Positions 1-7,290 are shown, numbered from the stretch's first letter. The stretch is DNA of 35,561 bases from Bacillota bacterium (GCA_023445445.1 JAEXLD010000025.1:1-35561), one strand, 5' to 3'. The notes: a model not told the origin generated them from the sequence alone. A program made the numbers and translations.

Positions 1-363
1 GCTTTGCTTACATTCCTTAATGGAGAATTAAAAAGAGGTATAGATTTAATAATAAAGCATACTGATTTAGAAAATAAGATACAGGGAGCAGATTTTGTAT
101 TTACTGGAGAGGGAGCAATAGATAATCAAACTATCTTTGGGAAAACTCCTATGGGAGTAGCAGCTATAGCTAAAAAGCATAATGTAAATACAATAGCCTT
201 TGCAGGTAAGATTGGAGATGGAGTAGAAAATCTTTATGATATAGGAATAAACTCAATCTTTGGAATTATGAGAGGGGTATGTTCTCTAGAAGAAGCTCTT
301 AAAAATGGAGAAATTAACCTTGAGAAAACTGTAGAAAATGTAGTTAGAACTATAATTTTATAA
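1..363 (+). CDS. Glycerate kinase, C-terminal part (5' end outside the window)
   Basis: This is the last 120 codons of a gene that begins upstream of the window. The frame is open from base 1 and the TTG at base 4 is internal, not a start. The residues G-E-G-A-I-D-N-Q-T near residue 35 of the visible part, followed by F-G-K-T-P-M-G-V-A, match the conserved C-terminal motif of the GarK/GlxK glycerate kinase family. That family phosphorylates D-glycerate with ATP to phosphoglycerate in the cytoplasm, feeding lower glycolysis. The substrate is inferred from the family only. No original terminator can be assigned because an insertion sequence begins only a few bases after the stop codon. Upstream neighbours are not visible. 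Confidence 0.88.
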   Translation, partial: ALLTFLNGELKRGIDLIIKHTDLENKIQGADFVFTGEGAIDNQTIFGKTPMGVAAIAKKHNVNTIAFAGKIGDGVENLYDIGINSIFGIMRGVCSLEEALKNGEINLEKTVENVVRTIIL

Positions 364-374
364 TTATAAAAAAG

Positions 375-405
375 GGGCTGTATCAAAATAAATTTTGATA
401 CTAGC
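375..405 (+). repeat. Stem-loop at the left IS end
   Basis: The arms GGCT-GTATCAAAAT and ATTTTGATACTAGCC pair over about 14 bp with one bulged A and a two-base loop. It overlaps the putative left terminal repeat of the insertion sequence. It has no T-run on the + strand, so it is more likely part of the IS end than a terminator. Confidence 0.55.
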
Positions 406-417
406 CGATTAAAAAAA

Positions 418-445
418 GGAAGTTCGTATTTGAACTTCCTTTTTT
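418..445 (+). terminator. Intrinsic terminator just upstream of the transposase gene
   Basis: GGAAGTTC and GAACTTCC form a perfect 8-bp stem with a six-base loop, followed by TTTTTT. It lies inside the IS, 19 bases before the transposase start. It would stop transcription entering the element from the glycerate kinase gene, a common way for an IS to limit transposase expression by read-through. Confidence 0.75.
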
Positions 446-463
446 GCGCATAATAATATCATT

Positions 464-2053
464 ATGAAAACATTTAATAAAAATGTGATACCTATGCATC
501 AAATAGGTTTCCCTATACAGGCTACTTTTATACCAAGAGAAGATGATTCAGTAAGACTGCTATTTGAAGTTACGGAGGAATTAAATTATAGAAAATTATA
601 TGAAACATACTCTACATTAGGTAGAAATCCAGCAGTTAATCCTGTCATCTTATTTAGAATTATAGTTTATGCATATATGAATAAGTTATATTCTAGTAGA
701 GAAATTGAAACAGCATGTACTCGTGACATAAACTTTATATGGCTTTTGCAGGGGCAAAAGGCTCCGGATCATAATACAATTGCAAGATTCAGAGTAAATC
801 ATTTAGAAAAATGTATTGATAATCTATTTTGTCAATTAGTAATGAAGTTAGGTGAAATGGATGAAATAGCATATAAAAATATATTTATTGATGGTACAAA
901 AATCGAAGCGAATGCTAATAAATATACTTTTGTATGGAAAAAAGCTACAGACAAATTCGAAAATAAACTTCAAGAAAAAATAAAGAAAGTCTTATCTGAC
1001 CTTTCAATAGAGTTTTATATTAATATGGATAAATCTAAAGATAAGATAACCGTTGATACAACTACTAAGATATTACAAAAACTTGAGGATATCAAAATAG
1101 CTAATAATATAGAATTTGTTCAAGGCAAAGGTAAAAGAAAAAGTAATTTACAGAAGTACATGGAAGTTTTAAATGAATTTATTGAAAAACAAAGTAAATA
1201 TGATAATTACAACGGTATATTTAATGGAAGAAATAGTTTTTCAAAAACAGATAACGACGCTACCTTCATGCATATGAAGGAAGATCATATGCAAAATGGT
1301 CAATTAAAGCCTGGATATAATATGCAAATTGGTGTTGAAGGTGAATATATCGTTGGAGTTGATGTATCTAGTGAGCGTTCAGATCAGTTAACCTTAATAC
1401 CCTTCTTAGATAAATTAGAAAAAGAATTACCTATGAAGTTTGAAAATGTTATAGCTGACGCTGGATACGAAAGTGAAGAAAATTATAATTACTTATCAGA
1501 GCATAATCAAAATTCTTATATAAAACCACAAACTTATGAAAAATCAAAATCTAAAAAATTAAAAAGAGATATAAGTAAAAGAGAAAATATGACTTATATT
1601 AGCGAAGATGATTATTATATATGTTCTTTAGGAAACAAATTAATCCCAGTTTCAACTACATATAGAAATTCTAAGTCAGGTTATGTATCAGCAATTACTA
1701 TATATGAATGCGAAAATTGTAGTGGATGTCCTTATAAGAATAAATGCACTAAAGCTAAAGGTAATAAAAAATTACATGTTTCGAAAAATTTTATAAAATA
1801 TCGTGAAAAATCATTAGAGAATATAACGACTCCCGAAGGGAAGTTATTAAGAATGAATAGATCTATTCAGGTCGAGGGAGCATTTGGGATATTAAAGCAA
1901 GACTATGGATTTAGAAGATTCTTGCTTCGTGGAAAGAAAAATATAAAAGTTGAATTTTTACTTCTTTGCTTTGGGTACAACATTAAAAAATTATTTAATA
2001 AAACAATTCAAAATAGAAATGGAATATTGTTACACGAAATGAAAATAGCGTAA
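464..2053 (+). CDS. IS1182-family DDE transposase
   Basis: A 529-residue protein with the layout of IS1182/IS5-group transposases. The N-terminal helical domain (about residues 25-110) holds the helix-turn-helix-like S-S-R-E-I-E segment and the P-D-H-N-T-I-A-R-F-R motif typical of these enzymes. The catalytic core has F-I-D-G-T-K-I-E-A-N-A-N-K-Y (first Asp), V-I-A-D-A-G-Y-E-S (second Asp) and V-E-G-A-F-G-I-L-K (Glu). A cysteine cluster, C-E-N-C-S-G-C-P-Y-K-N-K-C, lies between the second Asp and the Glu, as in many IS1182 proteins. It would cut and rejoin the element ends. No frameshift or stop interrupts it, so the element may still be mobile. A clear ribosome binding site is not visible before the ATG, which fits low expression. 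Confidence 0.93.
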   Translation: MKTFNKNVIPMHQIGFPIQATFIPREDDSVRLLFEVTEELNYRKLYETYSTLGRNPAVNPVILFRIIVYAYMNKLYSSREIETACTRDINFIWLLQGQKAPDHNTIARFRVNHLEKCIDNLFCQLVMKLGEMDEIAYKNIFIDGTKIEANANKYTFVWKKATDKFENKLQEKIKKVLSDLSIEFYINMDKSKDKITVDTTTKILQKLEDIKIANNIEFVQGKGKRKSNLQKYMEVLNEFIEKQSKYDNYNGIFNGRNSFSKTDNDATFMHMKEDHMQNGQLKPGYNMQIGVEGEYIVGVDVSSERSDQLTLIPFLDKLEKELPMKFENVIADAGYESEENYNYLSEHNQNSYIKPQTYEKSKSKKLKRDISKRENMTYISEDDYYICSLGNKLIPVSTTYRNSKSGYVSAITIYECENCSGCPYKNKCTKAKGNKKLHVSKNFIKYREKSLENITTPEGKLLRMNRSIQVEGAFGILKQDYGFRRFLLRGKKNIKVEFLLLCFGYNIKKLFNKTIQNRNGILLHEMKIA

Positions 2054-2066
2054 AGTAATAATTTTA

Positions 2067-2099
2067 CAAATAGGAGGTTCAAATGATACCTTCTATTTG
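2067..2099 (+). terminator. Hairpin after the transposase gene
   Basis: CAAATAGGAGGT and ACCTTCTATTTG pair over 12 bp (one G-U) around a nine-base loop, 14 bases after the transposase stop. The following T-run is poor (TTGTCTCC), so termination may be weak. The rest of the gap, up to 2519, holds the IS right end, an inverted repeat and the hemerythrin leader. Confidence 0.5.
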
Positions 2100-2170
2100 T
2101 TGTCTCCAAAATAATTGTAAATAGCAACCATTACCATAAAAATTAAAAATAATCATGTATAAATAATAAA

Positions 2171-2228
2171 AAAAGGACCGTCTACGTAAATGATAAAAAA
2201 TCATTTACGAGACAGCTCCATCTTTTTT
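2171..2228. terminator. Long palindrome with A-run and T-run, right IS end
   Basis: An A-run followed by GGACCGTCTaCGTAAATGA pairs with TCATTTACGaGACAGCTCC followed by a T-run. The inner 9 bp are perfect and the outer part is imperfect. The shape fits a bidirectional intrinsic terminator and also forms the putative right end of the insertion sequence. Either role alone, or both, is possible. Confidence 0.55.
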
Positions 2229-2245
2229 TATTTATTAAAGTTAGG

Positions 2246-2284
2246 TATACAAAATTATTTGTTAACATAATAGTATTTTGTATA
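2246..2284. repeat. Perfect 10-bp inverted repeat upstream of hemerythrin
   Basis: TATACAAAAT (2246-2255) and ATTTTGTATA (2275-2284) are exact reverse complements separated by 19 bases. The spacing, about three helical turns centre to centre, and the position roughly 240 bases before the hemerythrin start suggest a possible regulator-binding site. There is no T-run, so it is not a terminator. The other sequence between 2285 and 2503 is AT-rich, without anything I can name. Confidence 0.35.
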
Positions 2285-2519
2285 TTCTGAAATGTAAAGA
2301 AGTCAATATAATATATTGAAGTAGATTATATTAGTATTCTATAATTAAGAAGTAATTAATTCTGAGGGATATCAAGGGGAGATATATTATTTTAATTATA
2401 TGGGAAATTAATAAAAATATTATTTTGGAGTAGGCAATGTAAGTACAATTTTAGTTAATAGAAATAAAAAGGTAAAAAAGATAATCAACATATTCTATTA
2501 TTTAGAGGGGATTTGTAAG

Positions 2520-2912
2520 ATGATTGAATGGGCAGATAAATATAAAACAGGAATAGAACTAGTAGATGAACAACATAAGGAGTTATTTAGATTGTTTAAT
2601 AAAACATATAACTTATATTATAATGAGTTTTTAGTAGATAAATATGATCAAATAGTAGCAGCTGTTGAAGAATTAAAAGAGTATACTAAATATCATTTTA
2701 AAACAGAAGAAGAATATATGGTTTCTATTAGATACAAGAAGTTTTTTGAACATAAATTAAAGCATCAGGACTTTATAAGTAAAATAGATGCTATAGACTA
2801 TAGTATTATTGATGAAAATCAACAAAACCAATTACTTGAGATATTAAAATTTGTTTCTAATTGGATAATTGATCATGTAATAACAGCAGATAAGGAAATA
2901 CCTGTAAATTAA
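2520..2912 (+). CDS. Bacteriohemerythrin
   Basis: A 130-residue single-domain hemerythrin, the usual size for the family. All seven ligands of the non-haem di-iron site are visible: H19 (in D-E-Q-H), H59 and E63 (H-F-K-T-E), H78 and H82 (H-K-L-K-H), H119 and D124 (D-H-V-I-T-A-D). These proteins bind O2 reversibly in the cytoplasm. In anaerobes they are thought to scavenge or sense oxygen or deliver it to detoxifying enzymes. The ATG is preceded by GAGGGGAT about 7 bases upstream. The gene stands alone, downstream of the insertion sequence and in the same direction, so its own promoter should lie within 2285-2503. Ligand completeness makes the call firm; the physiological role is inferred. Confidence 0.95.
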   Translation: MIEWADKYKTGIELVDEQHKELFRLFNKTYNLYYNEFLVDKYDQIVAAVEELKEYTKYHFKTEEEYMVSIRYKKFFEHKLKHQDFISKIDAIDYSIIDENQQNQLLEILKFVSNWIIDHVITADKEIPVN

Positions 2913-3064
2913 TATTAAAATAATACATAAAATGTGTATTTAAAATACTATTTATATTAATCCATGACTTCCTCAGATTAATAAACAAGATTTATAAAGT
3001 AAATATGAAATTAAATAGGTTTAAACATGTTAATAAATATATTTTTAAGAAAGGAGTAAGAGTT

Positions 3065-3418
3065 ATGTTATTTATGCTAATTGTAAAGGCCTCAAAAAAT
3101 TCTGAAGAGGGTAATCTTCCAAGTCCAGAGCTTATGGAAGCAATGAATAAGTATAATGAGGATTTAGTGAAGGCAGGAGTTAGGATTATGGCTAAAGGAC
3201 TTCACCCCAGTTCAAATGGGATGAGAATTTCGTATACAGAACCAGGGTCAAATCCAGTAGTTTCTTATGGACCATTTAATGAAAGGAAGGATTTGATTGC
3301 TGGGTTTATTCTTATTGATGTTAGTTCTAAGGAGGAAGCTATTAAATGGGCTATGAAAATGCCAGACCCTCAAGGATATGGGGAAGGGGAAATTGAATTG
3401 CGTCAAGTCTTTGAATAA
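3065..3418 (+). CDS. YCII / DGPF-domain protein
   Basis: A 117-residue protein starting M-L-F-M-L-I-V-K-A. I place the start at the ATG at 3065 because AAGGAG at 3051-3056 lies eight bases before it; an in-frame ATG at 3005 has no ribosome binding site and would add a non-conserved 20-residue tail. The core contains M-A-K-G-L-H-P-S and V-S-Y-G-P-F-N-E-R-K-D-L-I-A-G-F. The latter corresponds to the D-G-P-F motif of the YCII-related family, a ferredoxin-like fold. Members are small cytoplasmic proteins of mostly unknown activity, some fused to ECF sigma factors. It is interesting that an ECF sigma factor gene lies 270 bases downstream, although a terminator separates them. The biochemical function is unknown. 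Confidence 0.85.
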   Translation: MLFMLIVKASKNSEEGNLPSPELMEAMNKYNEDLVKAGVRIMAKGLHPSSNGMRISYTEPGSNPVVSYGPFNERKDLIAGFILIDVSSKEEAIKWAMKMPDPQGYGEGEIELRQVFE

Positions 3419-3472
3419 GTATTAATAATGGTGATGTCACATAATGTAAAATTAATAATTTAGATAAAAATT

Positions 3473-3512
3473 AAAGTGCAACAGAATAATATTTATTCTA
3501 CTGCACTTTTTT
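3473..3512 (+). terminator. Intrinsic terminator after the YCII gene
   Basis: AAAGTGCA and TGCACTTT form the lower stem and AGAATA/TATTCT the upper stem, with a two-base internal mismatch, followed by TTTTTT. It isolates the YCII gene from the sigma factor operon. Confidence 0.85.
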
Positions 3513-3687
3513 ATATAGAAAGATAAAAATATAAATTGGCAATAAATATATGTTTACATAAATAATTATCACTAATAATGCTTAATTAAATGTTTATTTA
3601 ATATAAGGAAATTATTGTGGAAATAGGGAGCGGAAAATTAAATTATTACGTCTAATAAGTATAAGAATCTCAGAAAGGAGGTAGCTT

Positions 3688-4251
3688 ATGAATTCCCTTT
3701 CGGTACCAAAGGAGAATAGATCCATTAAAGAAAAAAATAAAGAAAATAAGATTAAAAGGTTAATAGATACTTATGGTAATGATGTACTAAGAACATCATA
3801 TATGTATTTGAAGAATTTACAGAATGCTGAGGATGCTTTCCAAGAAGTATTTATTAAGGTATTCAATAAAATGGAAGACTTTAGGGGAGAAAGTAATGAA
3901 AAGACATGGATAATTAGAATAACCATTAATGTGTGCAAGGATATGTTGCGTAGTTCATGGTTTAAGAGAGTGCTAATTACTGATAAGTTAAAGGATAAGA
4001 TAATAAGTGAAGGAATTGAAAACAGAATTATTAAAATAGAGGAGAATAAAATTTTATTTGAAGAGGTAATGTCTTTGTCAAATAAATTAAAAGAAGTTAT
4101 TATACTTTACTACTATCATAATTGTAACACAACTGAAATAAGTAAAATTTTAAATTTGGCTGAAGGAACTGTAAGGAGCAGATTACACAGAGCAAGAGAA
4201 ACGCTTAAAAGCAAGTTAGGAGGGAGGATTGATTGGAGTGAAAATGAATAA
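3688..4251 (+). CDS. ECF-type RNA polymerase sigma factor
   Basis: A 187-residue extracytoplasmic-function sigma factor. Region 2 spans about residues 28-95, with the Q-N-A-E-D-A-F-Q-E-V-F core-binding helix and the W-I-I-R-I-T-I-N segment that reads the -10 element. Region 4 spans about 125-175, with the N-T-T-E-I-S-K-I-L-N-L and G-T-V-R-S-R-L-H-R-A-R helix-turn-helix that reads the -35. The first 20 residues are a charged extension. AAAGGAGG lies just before the ATG. The stop codon overlaps the start of the membrane-anchored gene that follows, the usual sigma / anti-sigma arrangement, so the sigma factor is probably held inactive at the membrane until an envelope signal releases it. Targets likely include its own operon. 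The specific stress cannot be read from sequence. Confidence 0.93.
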   Translation: MNSLSVPKENRSIKEKNKENKIKRLIDTYGNDVLRTSYMYLKNLQNAEDAFQEVFIKVFNKMEDFRGESNEKTWIIRITINVCKDMLRSSWFKRVLITDKLKDKIISEGIENRIIKIEENKILFEEVMSLSNKLKEVIILYYYHNCNTTEISKILNLAEGTVRSRLHRARETLKSKLGGRIDWSENE

Positions 4252-4939
4252 AATCAAGGACTTTAAAAATATAGCAGATGATATTATGGAAGATATAAAA
4301 GTTAATGAAGATCTTAAGAATAAGACCTTGGAGAATTGTTTAAAAAAACAGAATAAGTCAATCAACAAAATACTTATACTAGCTGCGGGTTTTCTCTTAA
4401 TTATTGGAGTAGTAAGTATATCTTATAAGCTGTTATTAAGGAATAAAGAAAATCAAGATGGAACTAATATTATTATGAATGTTGAGGATACTAATATAAG
4501 TCCAGAGAGTTCCAGTAATATACAAAGTGTTAAAGAAGAAAGAGAGTGGGTTATAAATAATATTGATAATGCAAAAGTAGAGTTCGGTAATTTTTTTCTT
4601 ACACCTATGTATATTCCTCAAGATTATAAAATTAAAGATATTAATGCCTGGGGTGTGGAAGAAGGAGAGGCAAGTAAAGTTAGTATCAATTATTTTTTTG
4701 AAGGAAAGTCTTTCATTATAATTCAAGAAAAGGGACAACCATCAAATGAATTTGTTAATTTTGAGAAAGTTGATATTAATGGGAGTATAGGGTATATAAA
4801 AACAGATATGGCAACAGGAATAGAAAATGAAGATAGTATTAATACCCAGCTACATTGGTTTAACCATGAGGTTCATTATTTAATTCATGGATTAATTAAA
4901 AAAGAAGAAGCTATTAAGATTGCAATATCTATGAAATAA
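4244..4939 (+). CDS. Putative membrane anti-sigma factor, DUF4367-like
   Basis: About 231 residues. It has an N-terminal cytoplasmic stretch of about 42 residues, one transmembrane helix at about 43-61, and an extracellular C-terminal domain. That domain has M-Y-I-P-Q-D-Y-K near its start and W-F-N-H-E-V-H-Y-L-I-H-G-L-I-K-K-E-E-A at its end, resembling DUF4367 domains of Firmicute anti-sigma proteins. The best start is the ATG at 4244, which overlaps the sigma factor stop by eight bases. A GTG at 4238, nine bases after GGAGGGAGGA, is a good alternative, and the frame is open back to a TTG at 4229. The N-terminal region lacks the zinc-finger H-x3-C-x2-C of classical ZAS anti-sigmas. The role rests mainly on operon position and topology. 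Confidence 0.75.
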   Translation: MNKIKDFKNIADDIMEDIKVNEDLKNKTLENCLKKQNKSINKILILAAGFLLIIGVVSISYKLLLRNKENQDGTNIIMNVEDTNISPESSSNIQSVKEEREWVINNIDNAKVEFGNFFLTPMYIPQDYKIKDINAWGVEEGEASKVSINYFFEGKSFIIIQEKGQPSNEFVNFEKVDINGSIGYIKTDMATGIENEDSINTQLHWFNHEVHYLIHGLIKKEEAIKIAISMK

Positions 4940-4965
4940 TAAAAGAATTTAGGGGAGTGATTTTT

Positions 4966-5514
4966 ATGAAAAAATTTAAATTTTTAATAGTCTTTGTTTT
5001 AGGAATAGTAATATCTTTATTATCATCTAATATAGCTTTTGCAGAATCAAAAAATGAAGATAATAATTCTGTAGGAGAAATTATACAAATTGCTGTGGTT
5101 GATGAGGAATTAGCTAAAAAACAAGAAGAAGTTGAAGATATTGTTTATAATAAGAATAGTAAGGAAATCCAAGAAAAGGGATTTGTTGTATTAAGTACAG
5201 GAATGGTTAATAAATTTGTTGAACTAAGAATAGAACCCTATAATGAAGAAAATGCTGAATATCTTTATAGCGTTCTTGGAAGAGATATGGTGAAAGTTGT
5301 TGGTGGTGAGCAAGCTGAAGTAATTAATGCAGAGGAAGGTTCTGAAACTACTGAATTTAATATTACAAGTAGTGAAGATTCTATTCAAAATGCTGAAACT
5401 TACACTGAAAATAATAATGAGAAAAAGTCTAATATATATATTACACTAGTATTAATATTAGCAATTTCCGTATTTTCAGCAATTACTATTTTGCTTAGTA
5501 GAAAGAAAAGCTAA
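4966..5514 (+). CDS. Exported protein with C-terminal membrane anchor, third gene of the sigma operon
   Basis: 182 residues starting at the ATG at 4966, with GGGGAG eight bases upstream; the in-frame GTG at 4957 is part of that binding site. The N-terminus (M-K-K-F-K-F then a hydrophobic run to A-F-A) is a Sec signal peptide, with likely cleavage after about residue 27. A single hydrophobic helix near residues 156-177 followed by R-K-K-S would anchor the C-terminus, giving a type I membrane protein with an acidic, Asn/Glu-rich exterior. No LPXTG sorting motif and no named domain is recognisable. It starts 26 bases after the putative anti-sigma stop, so it is co-transcribed and could be a modulator or target of the sigma system. 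Its function is unknown. Confidence 0.8.
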   Translation: MKKFKFLIVFVLGIVISLLSSNIAFAESKNEDNNSVGEIIQIAVVDEELAKKQEEVEDIVYNKNSKEIQEKGFVVLSTGMVNKFVELRIEPYNEENAEYLYSVLGRDMVKVVGGEQAEVINAEEGSETTEFNITSSEDSIQNAETYTENNNEKKSNIYITLVLILAISVFSAITILLSRKKS

Positions 5515-5541
5515 GTATATATTTTATTCTAAGTTTTTTAT

Positions 5542-5577
5542 AAGAGGCTGTTATCACAGCCTCTTGGTTTATTTTTT
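5542..5577 (+). terminator. Terminator of the ECF sigma operon
   Basis: AAGAGGCTG and CAGCCTCTT form a perfect 9-bp stem with a six-base loop, then GGTTTATTTTTT. It ends the three-gene operon and lies between convergent genes. The stem carries the GGCTGT motif seen in several other terminators of this window. Confidence 0.88.
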
Positions 5578-5630
5578 AGAATAAAAATATAAACTATAGA
5601 GATTCAAGAATAAAATTACAATATATACAT

Positions 5631-5840
5631 TTATATTTTATGTACATTTACAGCCATAGGACCCTTTTCATTTTCTTTAATATCAAAGGTTACATTCTCC
5701 CCTTCATGTAAAGATTTTTCAGAACCCTTTTCTTTGATTTGTGAGTGGTGAACAAATACATCATTTCCTTCATTGCAAGATATAAATCCATATCCTCTAT
5801 CACAATTAAACCATTTAACTACCCCTGTTATTTCTGCCAT
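5631..5840 (-). CDS. Cold-shock-domain protein (CspA family)
   Basis: A 69-residue single cold-shock domain, the normal length. The K-W-F-N start, RNP1 as G-Y-G-F-I-S and RNP2 as V-F-V-H-H-S are all present, so it should bind single-stranded RNA or DNA as a chaperone and antiterminator. A strong AAGGAGGA lies on the - strand about seven bases before the ATG. The C-terminal V-N-V-H-K-I is slightly unusual compared with the common A-x-N-V ending. It is a monocistronic gene, convergent with the sigma operon. The 228-base gap to the divergent esterase gene is AT-rich and must contain both promoters; I could not choose a convincing one for this gene. Confidence 0.96.
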   Translation of the reverse strand: MAEITGVVKWFNCDRGYGFISCNEGNDVFVHHSQIKEKGSEKSLHEGENVTFDIKENEKGPMAVNVHKI

Positions 5841-6007
5841 TAATTTTCCTCCTTATTTTAAATATCATTAAATAGTATTTGTAAAAGTTTATATTTTAAA
5901 ACCTTCTGAAGAAATAAAATATATTTAAATAAATTTGATATGAATAATATTATTATATAAAAAATTACAGTGAATTACGGAAAATTATTATTATTTAATA
6001 TATATTA

Positions 6008-6036
6008 TGTACAGTCTGATTTTTTAGGTATATAAT
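6008..6036 (+). promoter_or_regulatory. Candidate sigma-A promoter for the esterase gene
   Basis: TGTACA (6008-6013) and TATAAT (6031-6036) are separated by exactly 17 bases and lie about 30 bases before the esterase start. The -10 is perfect and the -35 matches the consensus at four of six positions. Confidence 0.45.
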
Positions 6037-6068
6037 AACAGAATAAAATATTTTTTAGGAGGATAGAT

Positions 6069-6881
6069 ATGGTTTTATTTGAAGTAAACTATTTCTCAAA
6101 TACCTTAGGAATTAATACTAAGCTAAATGTACTTTTGCCTCAACAAAAGTCAAATGAAATAGATGCTAAGGAAAGTATTAATAAGAAAGGACAACCAGTA
6201 TTATATTTATTACATGGTATGGGAAATGATGAAAGTGTTTGGATGCGTAGAACATCTATAGAAAGATATGCATCTCAATACGGATTTGCTGTAGTAATAC
6301 CTACAACTCAATTAGGTTGTTATACAGATACTACATATGGAGCTAAGTATTGGACTTACATATCAGAAGAACTACCTAAGTTTTGTAAAGAATATTTCAA
6401 TAACTTTTCAGATAGAAAAGAAGATACTTTTGTTGCTGGTGTTTCTATGGGGGGGCATGGTGCTCTTAAATTAGCATTAACACATCCTGAAAAGTTTAAG
6501 GCAGCAGCATCATTATCAGGACCATTGAATATAGCTAGCGAATCAATAACTGAAGGCTTTAAAAATAAAAGGAAGTCTTTTTGGGAAGGAGTATTTGGAC
6601 CATTAGAAAATATTAAAGGATCAAAAAATGATTTAATATATCTTTTAGATTCATTGAAAGAAAATAATGAGATTTATAATATACCCAAAATATATTCTTG
6701 GTGTGGAACAGAGGATTTTCTATATAAGAATAATTTAGAAATGGAAGATAAAATGAAGAGCTTAGGAATAGACTATGAATTTAATTATTCAGAAGGAGAG
6801 CATAATTGGTCTTGTTGGGATAGAGAGATACAAAATGTATTAAGATGGTTTGATGAAATAAGAAATACAAAAACATATTAA
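6069..6881 (+). CDS. Alpha/beta-hydrolase esterase, tributyrin-esterase / FrsA-EstA type
   Basis: 270 residues of the esterase-D-like alpha/beta-hydrolase family, with no signal peptide. The oxyanion-hole segment Y-L-L-H-G-M-G is at about 46-52. The nucleophile elbow G-V-S-M-G-G puts the serine at residue 126. The acid is probably D216 in C-G-T-E-D, and the histidine H245 in E-G-E-H-N-W. This triad and the length match the putative tributyrin esterases of Firmicutes, cytoplasmic enzymes that hydrolyse short-chain acyl or acetyl esters. The natural substrate is unknown. AGGAGGA precedes the ATG by about six bases. The gene is monocistronic, followed by the lysine riboswitch region; I see no strong terminator directly after it. 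Confidence 0.88.
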   Translation: MVLFEVNYFSNTLGINTKLNVLLPQQKSNEIDAKESINKKGQPVLYLLHGMGNDESVWMRRTSIERYASQYGFAVVIPTTQLGCYTDTTYGAKYWTYISEELPKFCKEYFNNFSDRKEDTFVAGVSMGGHGALKLALTHPEKFKAAASLSGPLNIASESITEGFKNKRKSFWEGVFGPLENIKGSKNDLIYLLDSLKENNEIYNIPKIYSWCGTEDFLYKNNLEMEDKMKSLGIDYEFNYSEGEHNWSCWDREIQNVLRWFDEIRNTKTY

Positions 6882-6928
6882 GAATTCACAATATTAAGTA
6901 TTGTATAAAAAATGTGAAAATATATCTA

Positions 6929-6957
6929 TTGACATAGGTGGAAAATAGTAGTAAAAT
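6929..6957 (+). promoter_or_regulatory. Promoter of the lysine riboswitch transcript
   Basis: TTGACA (6929-6934) is a perfect -35, followed after 17 bases by TAAAAT (6952-6957). Transcription would start about 25 bases before the riboswitch P1 helix, the expected layout. Confidence 0.75.
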
Positions 6958-7207
6958 GTATATAAAATTAAATAAATACCTCACTTAGCAGTGGGGTAGA
7001 GGCGCAAAATTTAACAGTCTTTAGTGGAGCTTGAGAGTGCTATGAAGCTATTGAGAAGGAAATTTTGCCGAAGTTTGTAATATATCTCAATATTACTTGC
7101 TGGGTCTGTGATTAATAGTTGCAGGACTGTCTTAATAAGCTTTCCCGGTTTATTAAGTTGTGCTATCTCAAATGGGAAGATGAGGGTTAAGTGTCTATGA
7201 ATTGATC

Positions 7208-7236
7208 TTGAGCTTTAGGGCTCAATTATTTTTTAG
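7208..7236 (+). terminator. First hairpin in the riboswitch expression platform
   Basis: TTGAGC (7208-7213) and GCTCAA (7220-7225) form a 6-bp stem with a six-base loop, followed by TTATTTTTTA. It has the form of a short intrinsic terminator and lies upstream of the main one, so the leader may carry two tandem termination points. Confidence 0.5.
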
Positions 7237-7265
7237 AGTATCTTATCCGGAATATTTAAGATAGC

Positions 7266-7290
7266 ACCAACCAATAGGTTGGTTTTTTTT
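7266..7290 (+). terminator. Riboswitch-controlled terminator
   Basis: ACCAACC and GGTTGGT form a perfect 7-bp stem with loop AATA, then a run of T. It lies 25 bases before the binding-protein start. Its first two bases overlap the sequence that can pair with the P1 3' strand. Confidence 0.85.

Larger units (their letters stand above)
370..2230 (+). mobile_element. IS1182-like insertion sequence, apparently complete
   Basis: One intact transposase gene (464-2053) lies between two related outward-facing ends. The left end, 370-390, reads GGGGCTGTATCAAAAT after an A-run. The reverse complement of the right end, 2205-2230, reads TGGAGCTGTCTCGTAAAT after an A-run. This gives an imperfect terminal inverted repeat of about 20 bp. 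Each end also folds on itself: 375-405 at the left, and 2183-2217 at the right with the perfect arms CGTAAATGA and TCATTTACG. Boundaries are approximate because I cannot see a clear target-site duplication. The element sits directly after the glycerate kinase stop and may have inserted into that gene's terminator (inference). Confidence 0.7.
6985..7290 (+). ncRNA. Lysine riboswitch (L box) with expression platform
   Basis: The conserved L-box landmarks occur in order: GGGGTAGAGGCGC (6993-7005), GAAGGA near 7035, GCCGAAG at 7047-7053, TTGCTGGGTCTGTG near 7097-7110, a GGACTGTCT segment near 7123-7132, and GTGCTATCTC at 7160-7169. GGGGTAG (6993-6999) pairs with CTATCTC (7163-7169) to close P1. 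Downstream, AAGATAGCAC (7258-7267) is complementary to GTGCTATCT, so it can compete with P1. It abuts the terminator stem ACCAACC/GGTTGGT (7266-7283). In known L boxes, lysine binding stabilises P1 and favours termination. This places the following amino-acid importer under lysine repression and is the main evidence for its substrate. Confidence 0.92.

Noticed and set aside
3618..3652. Possible ECF autoregulatory promoter (GGAAAT ... CGTC) before the sigma gene
   Set aside because: The spacing between candidate -35 and CGTC is 25 or 11 bases, not the usual 16-17.
4436..4738. 100-codon ORF on the - strand inside the anti-sigma gene
   Set aside because: Shadow of the well-supported + strand gene; no binding site or recognisable product.
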